Position numbers and translations under genes: made by a program. Under the pieces are notes generated by a model. That model saw nothing but the letters and a program-made list of their open reading frames with translations, ran no database searches and was not told the DNA's origin. 64,000 nt of DNA from Chionis minor (Eukaryota > Chordata > Aves > Charadriiformes > Chionididae), in contig VZSF01001524.1 in NCBI GenBank assembly GCA_013398295.1, positions 285,384 through 349,383 of the forward strand, in the 5' to 3' direction. This document shows positions 42,501 through 54,500 of the stretch, piece by piece (within the stretch, counting starts at the first letter, position 1; each line of letters starts with the position of its first letter).

Positions 42501-45500
42501 TGATCTGAGGCTGCTCTGACCTGTGTCTGAGCTTTTTGGGACCAGTAACTGTCTCCTTTCAGCTATGCGCTCTGTGGCAGCTGGGCAGAGGTAGGGCAGG
42601 TTGGAGAACGTGCCCTGCGGGGTTGGAGGAGTTGTCTGGGCATAGCCCAGAAGCCACCATTGCTGGGGAAGGGTGAACCTGTTTCCCAACCAGAGTGAAT
42701 CTCTGCAGGGGTATTGATTTCTGTGAGGGACACCGTGACTGGTGATCTGGCCTGTTACAGGCTGTGGTTGTAGTATTGGGAAACTTCAGCCAACTCGCTT
42801 TCCACCAGACAGAGATGCATGGGACTGTTGTATGTCATGAATATACCTGTGCTCAGAATCATTGGAAAGTTTGATGAGATCTACATGGTGCTTGAAAACT
42901 AGTTGCTTAAACTCAGTTTCCTTGCTTGACGTGACCCTGCTTCGCATATGCCTTTCCCTGCTGTACTTCCCAGGCATGCTCTCTGTTTAGAGAGCCCATA
43001 AAGATCAAAGTGAGGCAAGTATCGTAAGGCTTTTCATAACCAGTTCCCTCCCTATGTTGATTATGGTTAACCACTGTGTAGTTACAGCTGGATTTGGCTT
43101 TCCCCAGCAATAATATCAGAAGCAATTGGCAGGCTGATAACTGTCTTTCAGTACAATCATACCTATAGTCCTTTGTTCAGCTGTACCCTTATAGTACAGT
43201 ACCTATTTTGTGTGTTCTTAGGCTATACTTAGCTATAGTTGTAAACTGCTCTGTATAATTTTGATAGCAGTAAAACCAACTGTCTTCTGGTTTACTGAGG
43301 GGAAAAAGGTACCACAACTATTTGGTATTTTGCAGTAGGATAGATCTTAGAGGATCCAGTTAATGCTGGGTCTTTGGGATTGTTACTGATGAAGAGCATG
43401 GGCAGCCACTGTCATTTGAACCTGGGTGTCACAGTTAGAAAACACACTGCTGTCATGCACCTGTCGTCATCACCCACCACCTGGAGGCTACCACCTTAGC
43501 TGGTGGGAGGGATTTGGTGGCTGTTGGTCAGCCTCCGTGGTGCTACAGTCAGGCAGCGAGGACAACAGCTTGTGTGGGAAGCAGTGGGGTTGAGGGATGC
43601 CTTGCACAATGTGTTTTTGTGGAGCTGTGGAGGCCTTGGCGATCCTGACACAGGCTGACTCTAAAACTGGAGAGGGGGGAAAAGTGGTTCTCTTAACTGC
43701 TCCACGCTGAGAGTCTGTGTCCTAAGTGGGGCATTTTTAAAGAGCCTGAGTGATTTATGAGTTCAAGTCCCATGGTGCTCCTAAACCATGTCAGCTGCTC
43801 TTGAAATTTCCAATTCCTCTTTATTTATTTGCTCTGTGTACTGGCTGCACAGTGCCCTGTGCATAGATGTTATATAACGGCTGAATTTATAAACACAGAC
43901 TTGTTGTGCAGTGTTTAATGCTCACTGAGTAAAAAGTAGTCCTAGGGTTGGGCAGATAGCAAGTTCTGTCTAACTTTAGCTCCGATAAGCATCTTGCGGA
44001 AAACTTTTCCATCATGGTTCTCAAGGTACTTTAAACAAACTGTATGTCAGACATAGAATGAACTTTTTTTTTAATAACAGCTTGTTATTTTATGTTAGTT
44101 GTCGAACACACTCTCCAAGGTCAGCTGGATGGAAAATATTTCCACTGCATGTTTTCAGTGGAAGAAAGTTTTCCAAATAAATCTTTCTGTGACCAGCGTG
44201 AACTTTACTGCTGAAGTGAGGACCTTGGATTTCACTTTGTGGTACCACGCCATAAAATTGTGCACTTTGTCTGTCTAGTTGGTGTACATTAGAAGATCTC
44301 GAGAACTGCAGTCTGAAGGAGAGCCGTGTGGTGTCTTGCTGTGAAAGGACACACAACACGTATTTGATCCTGTACTGAAGAGGGGTTGTATAGCCTCGTT
44401 GTATAGTTGGTTGTATAGTTCCCTTGGGATTTGACAGAAAGCGTCCATTTCCCGGGCCTTACCTTGCACCCTTGCTTCTTGCCTGAAGAGTGGCAAGTGT
44501 GGAGTTGCTTTGCCACGGGCAGAAGGTAATAGAAGGCATAGAGTAGGTATCTCGCTGGGCTCTGTTTCTGTTCTTCCTGCCCTGTTGTTGCTACTACTCT
44601 CACCCAGTGCCTTCACGTAGACAGGGGTAGAGCTGTATCTGTACAAGCTCTGGTGGTGTGAGAGGTATCCCATGCTAACAAAGGAGGGATCTTCTCGCTC
44701 ACTAGGAGAATGACTGAGGTGTTTTGCATTACGCCAGTTCAACTTGGTGTGCTTTGGTGAGGAGTGGTGTAGGGAAGCGCGCAGTGATTGCTAGCATCGA
44801 AATAACTTGTAAAACCACTCACTGAAAAGATCTGTTACTGCAATTCAGTGATGCTTTTGCGTTGGTCATGCAGCAGTGGGCTGGCTGGGAGGCAGTGCTG
44901 GGAGGTGGAGACCCTGCCCTTGCCTGGCCCATAACTAGCAAAGCTGGATATGAAACTGCCAGGCACGAAGTTGAAGTAGGAGTTCTGGCAGTTGAGGAAG
45001 AGACGAGAGCAACAGCCCAGCTGCTGCTGCAGGGACATAAATAATCTGTGATTTTTACATAAATATATACATATTTATATATATAAAAGTTGTGTGTGGT
45101 TGGTGGAGGAAATCAGTGGACCAAACGTAGGTACTTGCCCATATGACTACAGCCTCTTCTTAAAGAGGAATATTTATTTCTCAGAAACTTCCTCTTGACC
45201 TTCAGTATGAATTACAAGAAAATATGTGAACATTGTTGCTAAACTGAGCACCACAATACATTGCACTTTAGCTGGTGAAATACGACTGAGGTGCCATTGT
45301 ACTGCATTACTGGTGAATGGAATAGAAATAGCACAGGAGATATTCTGAAGGTTTTACATCAAGTCATTTGTAGACATTAGTGGATAAAAATGTCACAAGC
45401 TCTTCAAAAAACACAGCCCTTAAATGAGAAACTCTAAATCCTGATGGCAAAATGCCATGGAAGATAAATGTTAGATTCAAGGGTGTGTTTTCTGTTTGAC

Positions 45501-48500
45501 TGGTTGCTGTTTATTGCTGGATTTTGTTTGCCCCAGAAGGGCATAGAGGTACCATTTAGTACTTTGCTTGGAACATGCCTTGCCAGCAGAATTGCTCACG
45601 CCTGCATGGTAACAACTGGTGTGGCTAATGGCTTATTTATGTATTATTCTCCCGTCCATTCTATTACGGAAGCTCTATAGTGCAGACAGGCTTTTCATTG
45701 GCTATGCTCATCTTTCTTTCAGACACAGAGTTATCAAGTGCCCAGAAAATGTTTTGAGGAGGAGGTTTTTCCCTCTTATTCTTCTTTGTACTTTTCTGAA
45801 ACAGTGAGATATGTGATGTCTTTACAGAATTCACTCCTAACTTTGCATGGTCTAGCAGGCAGAATGAGACTAACCACATTAATTTCAGGTCAGGTAAAGA
45901 ATTCCTGTTTGGAGTGGTTTGCAGAATGCCTTTGTTAGTTTGTGGGGGTAGATCTAGAAATTGGTGTTCATGAATAGAAGTTTTGTTAAGGATTATAGTG
46001 CTGTTGTATACTCCATGACATGTCAATATAATGCACTAGGTGTTTTTCTTCCCACTTTCTCCTTTCCCGCACAGAGTGTGTAGTGGCATGTCACAAGTTT
46101 GTCGAAGTCAATGGCCTGGGTCTAACAGTAGCTGCCCTTAGCAGCTATGATTCCAACATGAGAGCAGCTGCCTATTTTGTCCTGGCTTCCTTTCGTTCTC
46201 ATCTGGAAGGAGCTCGCTTTCGAGAGAAGAGTCAGGTGAGACCAAGCTCAATTGATAGTTTGCTGGGTTAGACATTTTAGGTTGTGGACACTTACGGGAG
46301 AGTTGCTGCCTTACCATGTGCATGTAGATGGATGAGTGAGAGAGCTAAAAGAAGCTTTTTATCCTCTTACTCCATTGTTTTTTTCCTCTATTGCTTTGTG
46401 TTTCCTCCTATAATCAATAAGCGGAAAAAGGGAGGAAAATGTTTTAGAAATTCTTAAGAATTTCATTTGTACGAATGGAAATCCTGATGGGATTGGTATT
46501 TGCTTTATGGCCTATGAAATATCCTAAAAGCTCATTTATGTATTCATGCTCTCCTGTTTGGGTTACGGTTCAAGCTTTTCTCCCCTGGGCTCTTGTGCTG
46601 CAGTTGCTGTATCTCCTGGATGCTGTGCAAAATGGAATTGGGCGGCCAAACCTCAGACTTACCTTCTCCTTGACCCTCTACATCGCTCGTGTGGCACAGC
46701 AGATTCTGAAGCCAGGTATTGTAACCTACTGTGCACGTTGAACTCCTGGAGTGAGTCACCGTGCACAGAGTGATGTCCTTGGCCCATACTGGAAGATGAG
46801 GTGGCTGTGACACGGGTAGGAGCCATGAAGTACGGTCTCTGGTGTTTCAAAGAAAAACTTTCAATGCTTGTGTAGACTGCCTTACTGGAGATGTGGGAAG
46901 TGCTGGTTTGATTTGTGTACAAAACCAAGCTGCTCCATCAGGGATGAAGCCACTACCTCCTCGTAATTTTGGGGTGGAGGGGAGCGGAGGATAGATGAGT
47001 GAAACGAGATGAATGTGCGGGTCGTGTTCAGTAGAGTAGGTTGTCCCAAGTGTCCTTTTGTCCTTAGACACTGAACCAATGTAAGTCGCTGTTGCAAAGG
47101 AGGATCATAGCAACGGGGGGTAGTTCAGATTGGAAGGGACCTTGTGAGGACTCTAGCTAAAACCCAAAGCAAGGCCAGCTATGAGGGCAGACTTCTTTGC
47201 TCAGGCCTTTATCCTAGAAAACCTCCAGTCCGCTAGACTGATCAAGAAAGCCTCCAAGGATGGGGAATGTACAGTTCCTCTGGACAGCCTGCTCATGGGG
47301 GACATGTCTGATCTGTAGGTTAAAAATTATGATTGCCTAATGTGAAGTGTTAGGCTTGATATGTGCAGAGATTTGCCTCTTCCTTTGCTGTAGATCTCTG
47401 TTTTATCAATGAAGTAATGTTGGATTTGCTGAAATCAGAGCTGTGTTGAATGTTTATCTTCTCACCTGCTTTGTGCAAGCTCTGAATGAGCTTTTCGTTT
47501 CGGGGAAGTGGAGGGACAGCCAACAATATCATCAGTCTTAGAGCAGAAGGCCTCCTCACTGTACTTAACATACCGTTCTCACAGCTAGCTGAAACACTGG
47601 AAAATACAGGTTCCATTTGTTTTTCTGCCTGGTTGTGTATTGTGAATGTTGTTCTCCTCCACAATAACCATTGTTTCTCTTCACAGAGGAACACATGTAT
47701 ATGAAGGTAAACAGATTCCTTCTGTCCCACCAATATTTGGACCTGAGGAAAGTACCAGGGTTTTTCCAGCTTTTCTACAGTTTTGATTTCGAGGTAATGC
47801 AAGAATCCCATCTTTGGTATCCACTAATTCTTCAGAAAATAATGAAAAAAAAGCCATAAAAATGCAATAAAGTTTTACTATTCTATATGTAATTAATTAG
47901 AGGCATATTTGTTTTGTTTTATATTTGAATTAGACATTAGGTGTCTTTGTTGTTTTGTTTATAGTAACACATACTGAAATCATGAGTTGTGCTGTGCATG
48001 CTCAAGCACAAGAAGTTCTGCCCTAGCTAGCTTACATTCATATTTAAGTTTAGATTATTAATATTGAGTTCATTTGAGATATTTTAGAAACAGCAGCTTT
48101 TAAAGTTCCATTATCAGTGCATGTTTGGGCTCCTGGTGGATGTTATTGATTAAAGTTGATAGGGTTGAAAACTGAGAAGTCTGGAAAAAGCTGTTAAGTG
48201 CTGTGCTGGCACTCCCAGAGAGCCAGGTTTTTTGTGCTTTCATGAGCAGGCATTATTTAAAATGTCTGATGGTGGTATCTTTCTTACGGCTTCTAGTACA
48301 AAACAGAGCGTGAATGGATTCTCCGACTTCTTGGAGAAGGGCTGCGTGATAAACATTGCTATGAGCTTTATGACTACCAGAGGATTTTCCATGTCATTCT
48401 TTCCTTTTTCAACAGTCCTTTGTGTGATGAGGGTTCCCAGGTAAGAATATCTTTTTTAAAAAGAAAACCAAACCAACAACCCACAAAAAAACAAACCCGC

Positions 48501-51500
48501 GCAAATTTGTATGTTTTGGGGATCTTAAACAACTACAAAGCAGAAAGGAGCAGTGTACTCTTCCTTGTCCTTTTTAAAATCTGTTCCTTGTTGACTTTGT
48601 GTACGTGTGGAGGGGGAAGTAATTGCCTATGTCTAAACCATTGTCATATCCCTGTCCCTTGAAATCAGAACAGGTCCCTGCCATCGTGGAACCTCACTCA
48701 GTTTCGTCAACTGGTGATCTGGCTCTAGTTGTATTTCCACTGCTTCGTGAAAAATATTGCAGATACCACAATTTTTCTCCTATCATCAGGGCCTTTGCTT
48801 TTTTAGGTCTCCTTGCTCCCTATCCAGCATATTACCTGTACAGTGCTTTAGCAGGAAGAAAACTCACGTGCCAGAAGCTCTCATGTTCATAAACACCCAC
48901 CCTGAGAAATCCACTCTGTTAAAACTACCTCAGTTAGGCGTCAAAATCTTGGACAAAAAGAGAACTGTCTTGCTACCTTAAGACTTCTTTTTCAGAGTAG
49001 TGCCTGTGCATATTAAGCCTTGCAAAGAGAATGTCTTTTCTTCCCTGGGGTTGCTAAGAATGTGTGGTGTTTGGTAATACATTTTAACATCAGGTTGATC
49101 AGATCCCAGATACCAGTCAGATTGCTAGTTATATCCTTCTGAAAGATTGATAATAATTGGATCCTGACTATAATCTAATTTTGTAAAAGAACAAGTTATA
49201 CTTTCTGTTTCAGAGTCGTATTCTGGAGATATTACAAAATGCTGCCCATGTCACCAGAGCTGCCTATGAGCTGATACAGGATCATGGCCTCTTAACCTGG
49301 ATGCTGCACATCTTAGAGAAAAGGTAACTAGGGAAATACTAGGGAAATGGGAGCAATTTTACTGTCTACAGTAGAATAATTATGCTACTGAGTATGGAAA
49401 CAATGTGACAGATCGGGAGATGGCCTGTCAGTGGGTGTGACATTTGGCAGCTAGGGCCATGCTGGCAGGACTTGCTGAACTCTATAGTGTGTTCCTTTGT
49501 GCTTCTGAAACCAAAACGAAGACCCTTTAAGGTTGTAGTAGGAGGGGTGATGGGGCGGGGGCTTCGTGTAAAAAACTTAGAAAACACAATGGCACCTTAT
49601 TTTGTATATATATGTATGTGCAACACTTTCATTTCAAATATCCACAATTCACATCCTGTCGTAGGACCTCCTACACAGTACTTGGTATGATAATGAATTT
49701 GAGCTGGCTGTAATATCTCTCCTCCCACTTCTTCCTCCGCCCCTTGTCTCTCCCTCACATATGTGCATGCACGTGTGCGCGCACACACACACACACAAAA
49801 TCTCTTTTGCATGGATTCCCCCGGCAGGTGCAAGCACAGTTTCAGGATCCCTCTGCAGTGCGATTGGTGAGCGCCCCATGATAGGAACTGCCAAGCACGT
49901 ACAGATCCCAAGAGCTGGTGCTGGGGGCAAGTACTGCTCCCCTGTTGTGCACCTCTGTTTGGTCCGATTTGGTACATTTGGAAGTGAAAAAGTCTGGATT
50001 TGGCCTGTGGCACGCAATCCTTCGTGACTGAACTTTTGAGGAGTATTCTTCTTGCATCCTCTGTACAAAAATGAGATTGTTCCCTCCTCCCTTAGAATAA
50101 CAAAGTAAATATGGCGGCTGGTATTGTGCTGTAGCATTGTTGTTACTACTTAGAGTCTCAGAATCGTAAGGAACCGAGCCATCTTGAACAGTAACTGCTC
50201 TAAAGAAATGGTGGCAACGGTTGCAACGTCATGGAGTACTTGGCAGAGCTGTGTAATGCAAGATGGGAGTCAGAAATCACTGTCCTCGTGCGCACTGTTG
50301 TGTTTGCCCAGCAGCAGCGTGGCAGGAGGAGGTCCGGAGTGTTTTCCTTGTCTGAGGAGGGCAGTAACCAGGGCCTCTGTGTGGCTGGGGGTTCAGAGGG
50401 GTGCGCTCGTACACCCTGGTGGGGTCGTGGCTGAGAGGCGCCTATTGCCATTCATGGCTCCAGAAGTGCCCTAGAATACGGTCCCCGCTAGGTGATGGAC
50501 TAGTTCCTGGTTAGGATCTGCCTTCCAAATGCTTCTTTGTGCTTCTTTGTTTGTTGTTTTTCAGGTTCCTGGAAAACAAGCTGGTAAATAAAATTATTTC
50601 CTTACTCCATACTCTGTGGCTAACAAATTTAGGAAGCAAGAGAGAAAGCAAGAATCAGTCCCAGGAGAACAGGAAGTTTCTTCCTATTCAGCTTGTAAAT
50701 GAGTTCCTGTATGTTTTAATCACATTAATCAAACACATTCGGTAAGTCCTTTTTTTTTTTTTTTTTTTAAAATCAATTTGCACCTCATCCTCTACCCAGT
50801 TTGAAATGTATTAAGGCCAGAAGAATTTCTTGATCTCTGGTAGTTTATCCCTTGTTTTCCCCTTCAGTTTGAATGTTGAATAGTGAATTTTGATGAGACT
50901 TCTTTGACAGGAAGGTTTAGCTGTTTAAGTACACGGGGAATAAAACAACAACTGAAGCACAGTTACTGTCAAGTTCTACATCCTTAATTACTGGCCATTT
51001 TTAGCTGCTGTTTTACCTTTTTCCTGCTGGATTAGAGCCTGCAGTTAGCAAGCTATTTGCTGCAAAGACCTTCCATACTCTCCAAAGGTTTAGGCTTTCT
51101 GTGTCTGTACCATGCCTGCAAATTGTACAAGGAGAAACTGTGCAAAGTTGTACACAACAACATGGAGAAGGGGTCAGTCTCTTCTCTCCGCGTTCAGTGC
51201 ACTTGACGTGTCTAAGCACCGCAGTTGTGGTGGGAATAGTGTAAAGCAAAGGGGTAACGAGTTCTGTTCGGGTTCATAAAAGCACCTGTAGCTCTTCCAG
51301 CAGACAAGTATTGCCGCAACCTGGAGAAGCTATGTTTATTTCCTCAAAATTTTGAAAATTCATGGAGAATAAAGTAGTGTAGGTAAAGCTCCAGACCTCT
51401 GTCCTCTTCCTGGCGTGCCATCTGCCTTTGCTATTTACAGGCAGGAGGGCAAAGACTATGTTTCACGGTCTGTTCTGCCAAACACTAATGGAGCAAAGTA

Positions 51501-54500
51501 CTGGGGATTCAGTGGGAATGAAACTAATTATTACTGCATTCTGAGAAACAAAAGTATATGTCTAGAGAACTGCAGGGGAAAACTGTAGGAAGAAAACTGG
51601 AAGGAGAAAAAACCTGTACTTACTTTATTTTATTAATTAGCATGCAGAAAAATACATGGCCCTTTTGTTTTCTTTTCGTAGGACTAATTTAGATCTAGCC
51701 AAACTGACTCAGTTTTTCAGTACACTCAATTCTGTGCTGGAATATCGTGCTATAGTTATTGAGGCCTTCAAAGAAATGAGCCGGTTCACTGTGAATGACA
51801 GCGTTCTCTCCACCAAAGAGATCCTGCTGCTGCTGCATAAGTGGAGCGTCATCGAGAAAGACCTGCAGCTGCAAGAGGATATACAGACTCTTGCTGAGAA
51901 ATACCAAATTAAAGAATTGCTTAGTAAGTACTAAAACGTTTCAGAAAAGTAATATTGTTGAGGCTGTTACAAGCTAACCATACAAGTGAGGCAAAGTTCA
52001 TAGAAAGAAGTACTCATCTTTTGCCAGACAATCTGATGTAGCTTGGGGGAGCAGGAATGGAAACGAAAAGTCATTTTTCAGGTCTTCATTGTAGTGATTT
52101 CTGACTTTAACACAATTTGTAGAAATATGGTTTTAAAAAGGGAGAGAGCTTTAAAATGAAACTTAGTTGCAGATCTGGCATCAGGCTTTGAAAAATCGTA
52201 TTCTTAAAAGAAACCGTAAAAAAACCCAGTGCTTGGAGGCATTGTGCTCAAAGATTTGAACCGTTCTGAGTGTGGATGGGGGATCTGAAAGTGAAAATTG
52301 AGTAAAAAAACTAGCAGCAAAGCAAGCAAAAATGAAATAGCTGATTTTTCTTATTGTCATCAGTGTTGGAAGAAAGCAAAAACACATTTGGACTTGTGTG
52401 ACTTCCCTCTTGTTACCTCTGTGAATAAAATGTAGAAGGAGCTTTGTAGTGGGAGGTGTTAAACAATGCTCGTCTCCTGCAAATACAACTGCTCTCGGTG
52501 CACATTAAAACTTCCATCGGTTTCTTTAAATGTTCTCTATCAGTTAAACTAACTTCTAAAGTTTCACTATATTTAAGGGATACGATAAAAGCTTTAGTTT
52601 TTCTAAAGTTTTTTGTACCCTTGTAGTGTCTGAGGATTTTTAGAGAATACAGTGACATCTGCAGCTTACTGAATGCGAGGTTTAAAAAAATCTGCTGCTC
52701 CAAGCCTCAGCAGCCTATAAAGTAGTCAGAAATACGGGTCCTTACCTGAATTTATTTTTTCTGAGGTTACATTTCAAGAGTTGTCCCCATCCCCCACAGC
52801 CCTTGGGGAAGAAATACTGACATGCCTTTAGTTGATTTTAAGCTGCAGAGTGCAACATAATTGAAACTGCTGATGCTTTTCTCCACGACACCTTGAAGAC
52901 AGGTGCTGTGCGCAGCAAACTGCTGTTGCTGTCTGGGAGCTTTGCTGCTGCTGCCGTGACACGAGCAGCGTCTGATGGAGGGCAGCCCCGCGTTACAAAG
53001 TTGGGCTGCCCATTTCTTCCCTGGGGGGCGTGAAAAATTCACGTGCCCTTGGCTGATGGCACCTCGCCAGCCGGACACTCGCTCGGCCGGGATGCAGCTG
53101 TGCTGGAGGGAGGCCAGCTGCCCCGCTACAGCCTGTGTCTCCTTCTGCAGGCGAGCGCGCGCTGAGCCTCTGCGAACCCGGAGAGTGGCAGCTTGAGCAT
53201 TTCTCATCAGGGGGTGGAAATAATGTGGCCTTACGGGCAAAACTGCATCTTGTGGACCTGTGAGATAGCGCCTTGGCCTCGCTGGGCTGTGGGCCGGGGC
53301 CCGGGCAGCGTTACAGCCTGCCTCAGAGTTAGGCGATCCACTGGGAGCTGCCTGTAGCCCCTTTGCTCTGACCTGTGTAGGCTCAATTAGGCTGCTAAAC
53401 GAGGCTAATACTTATCCTTTTAGTGACGGAAACAACACAGTGATACCATCTTTCTTGCATAATTTTGTACCAAGAAAGGCCTTTGGAGTAACAGATGTTT
53501 GTTTTGGTGGTGTTTTTCTTCTCTCAGGAAATATTAAAGAAAAGAACAAATCTCAAGCCTCATCTCATCCATATCATCACATTCGAAAAAAGAAAGAGAT
53601 AGAAAGAGAAGACGACACCGCTGCAGAGCTGAAAGTCTCCGAGCTGGAGAAATGCAGAGATCATCTGAATTCCATATTTGCCCATTGGGAGCCTGTTTTC
53701 CCAGCGCCGCCTACCAAACAGCCAAGGGAGCCCCTCAAATCCGCTGACCTTGCGGATGAAACAGTCAGTCTTACCTGCGCCTCCACTTACGTAGTAACTA
53801 AATGGCTCCTGAAGTCCATGGTTGAGCACAGCCTCAACGTGCAGAACGTTTCCTTAACTCTGCGGTGGCTCCAGAACTGCGTCTTGCCCCACCCGCTGGC
53901 AGTGCAGGAGATGCTCAGGGATGAGACCTTGAGAAACAACATCTTCAGGTTTTACAGCCGGATCTGCGAGGCCGGCAGTGGGCCGGCTGGGCTCTTTAAA
54001 GAGCTCTGCTTGTTCAGTTCAATCATGCTGCACCTCATGGACGCTCGGGGCCTGAGCAACAACAGCTTCCACCCGCTTGTGAAAACGTTGTGCCTGTCGG
54101 CAATGACGGAAGAGGATGCGAACAAGAGAGGTAACTAGCCCTTTCCTTTCCGCTGGCGTTACATGGTAGAAAATGGGTAGTTCCGTGTTATTTTTAATTC
54201 GTCAAAAGTCTGAAGTTTGTTTGCCTGTGTGTGTCGTGCTCGTCCCTTGACGAAGCACTGTGCCTTGGGCGGTGCGTGGGCACAGGGGTTGGTAGCACAG
54301 ACTAGGGTCGCGCTGTAGGGGTTTCTGACAGTACAGCAGCGGGACTCCCCCAAAGAAACCGTCCTCTCTAGGAATAAAATGGAGTTCAGCGAGGTGTATA
54401 AAACATGATTCCAAGGGGGAAAATAGCCTGCAACAAAGGAGTCTAAAGGGGTATTGGGTTCTGATCCGTATACTGTTCAGCATTATCACTTGATTGCAAA

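Noticed and set aside
44090..44742. Three overlapping minus-strand frames in intron 30
   Set aside because: Different frames of the same DNA are open at once and none has recognisable motifs. Chance openness is the simplest reading.
49597..50137. Minus-strand frames of 138 and 162 codons in intron 35
   Set aside because: They overlap in different frames and include low-complexity CVCVCA from the CA repeat. No homology.
50888..50960. C/D snoRNA-like pair (TTGATGA and CTGA) in intron 36
   Set aside because: Box C is imperfect and no terminal stem pairs the flanks.
52767..53240. 157-codon minus-strand frame
   Set aside because: It lies in the GC-rich part of URB1 intron 37, opposite another open frame. 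Composition is unlike a real protein and no homology was recognised.
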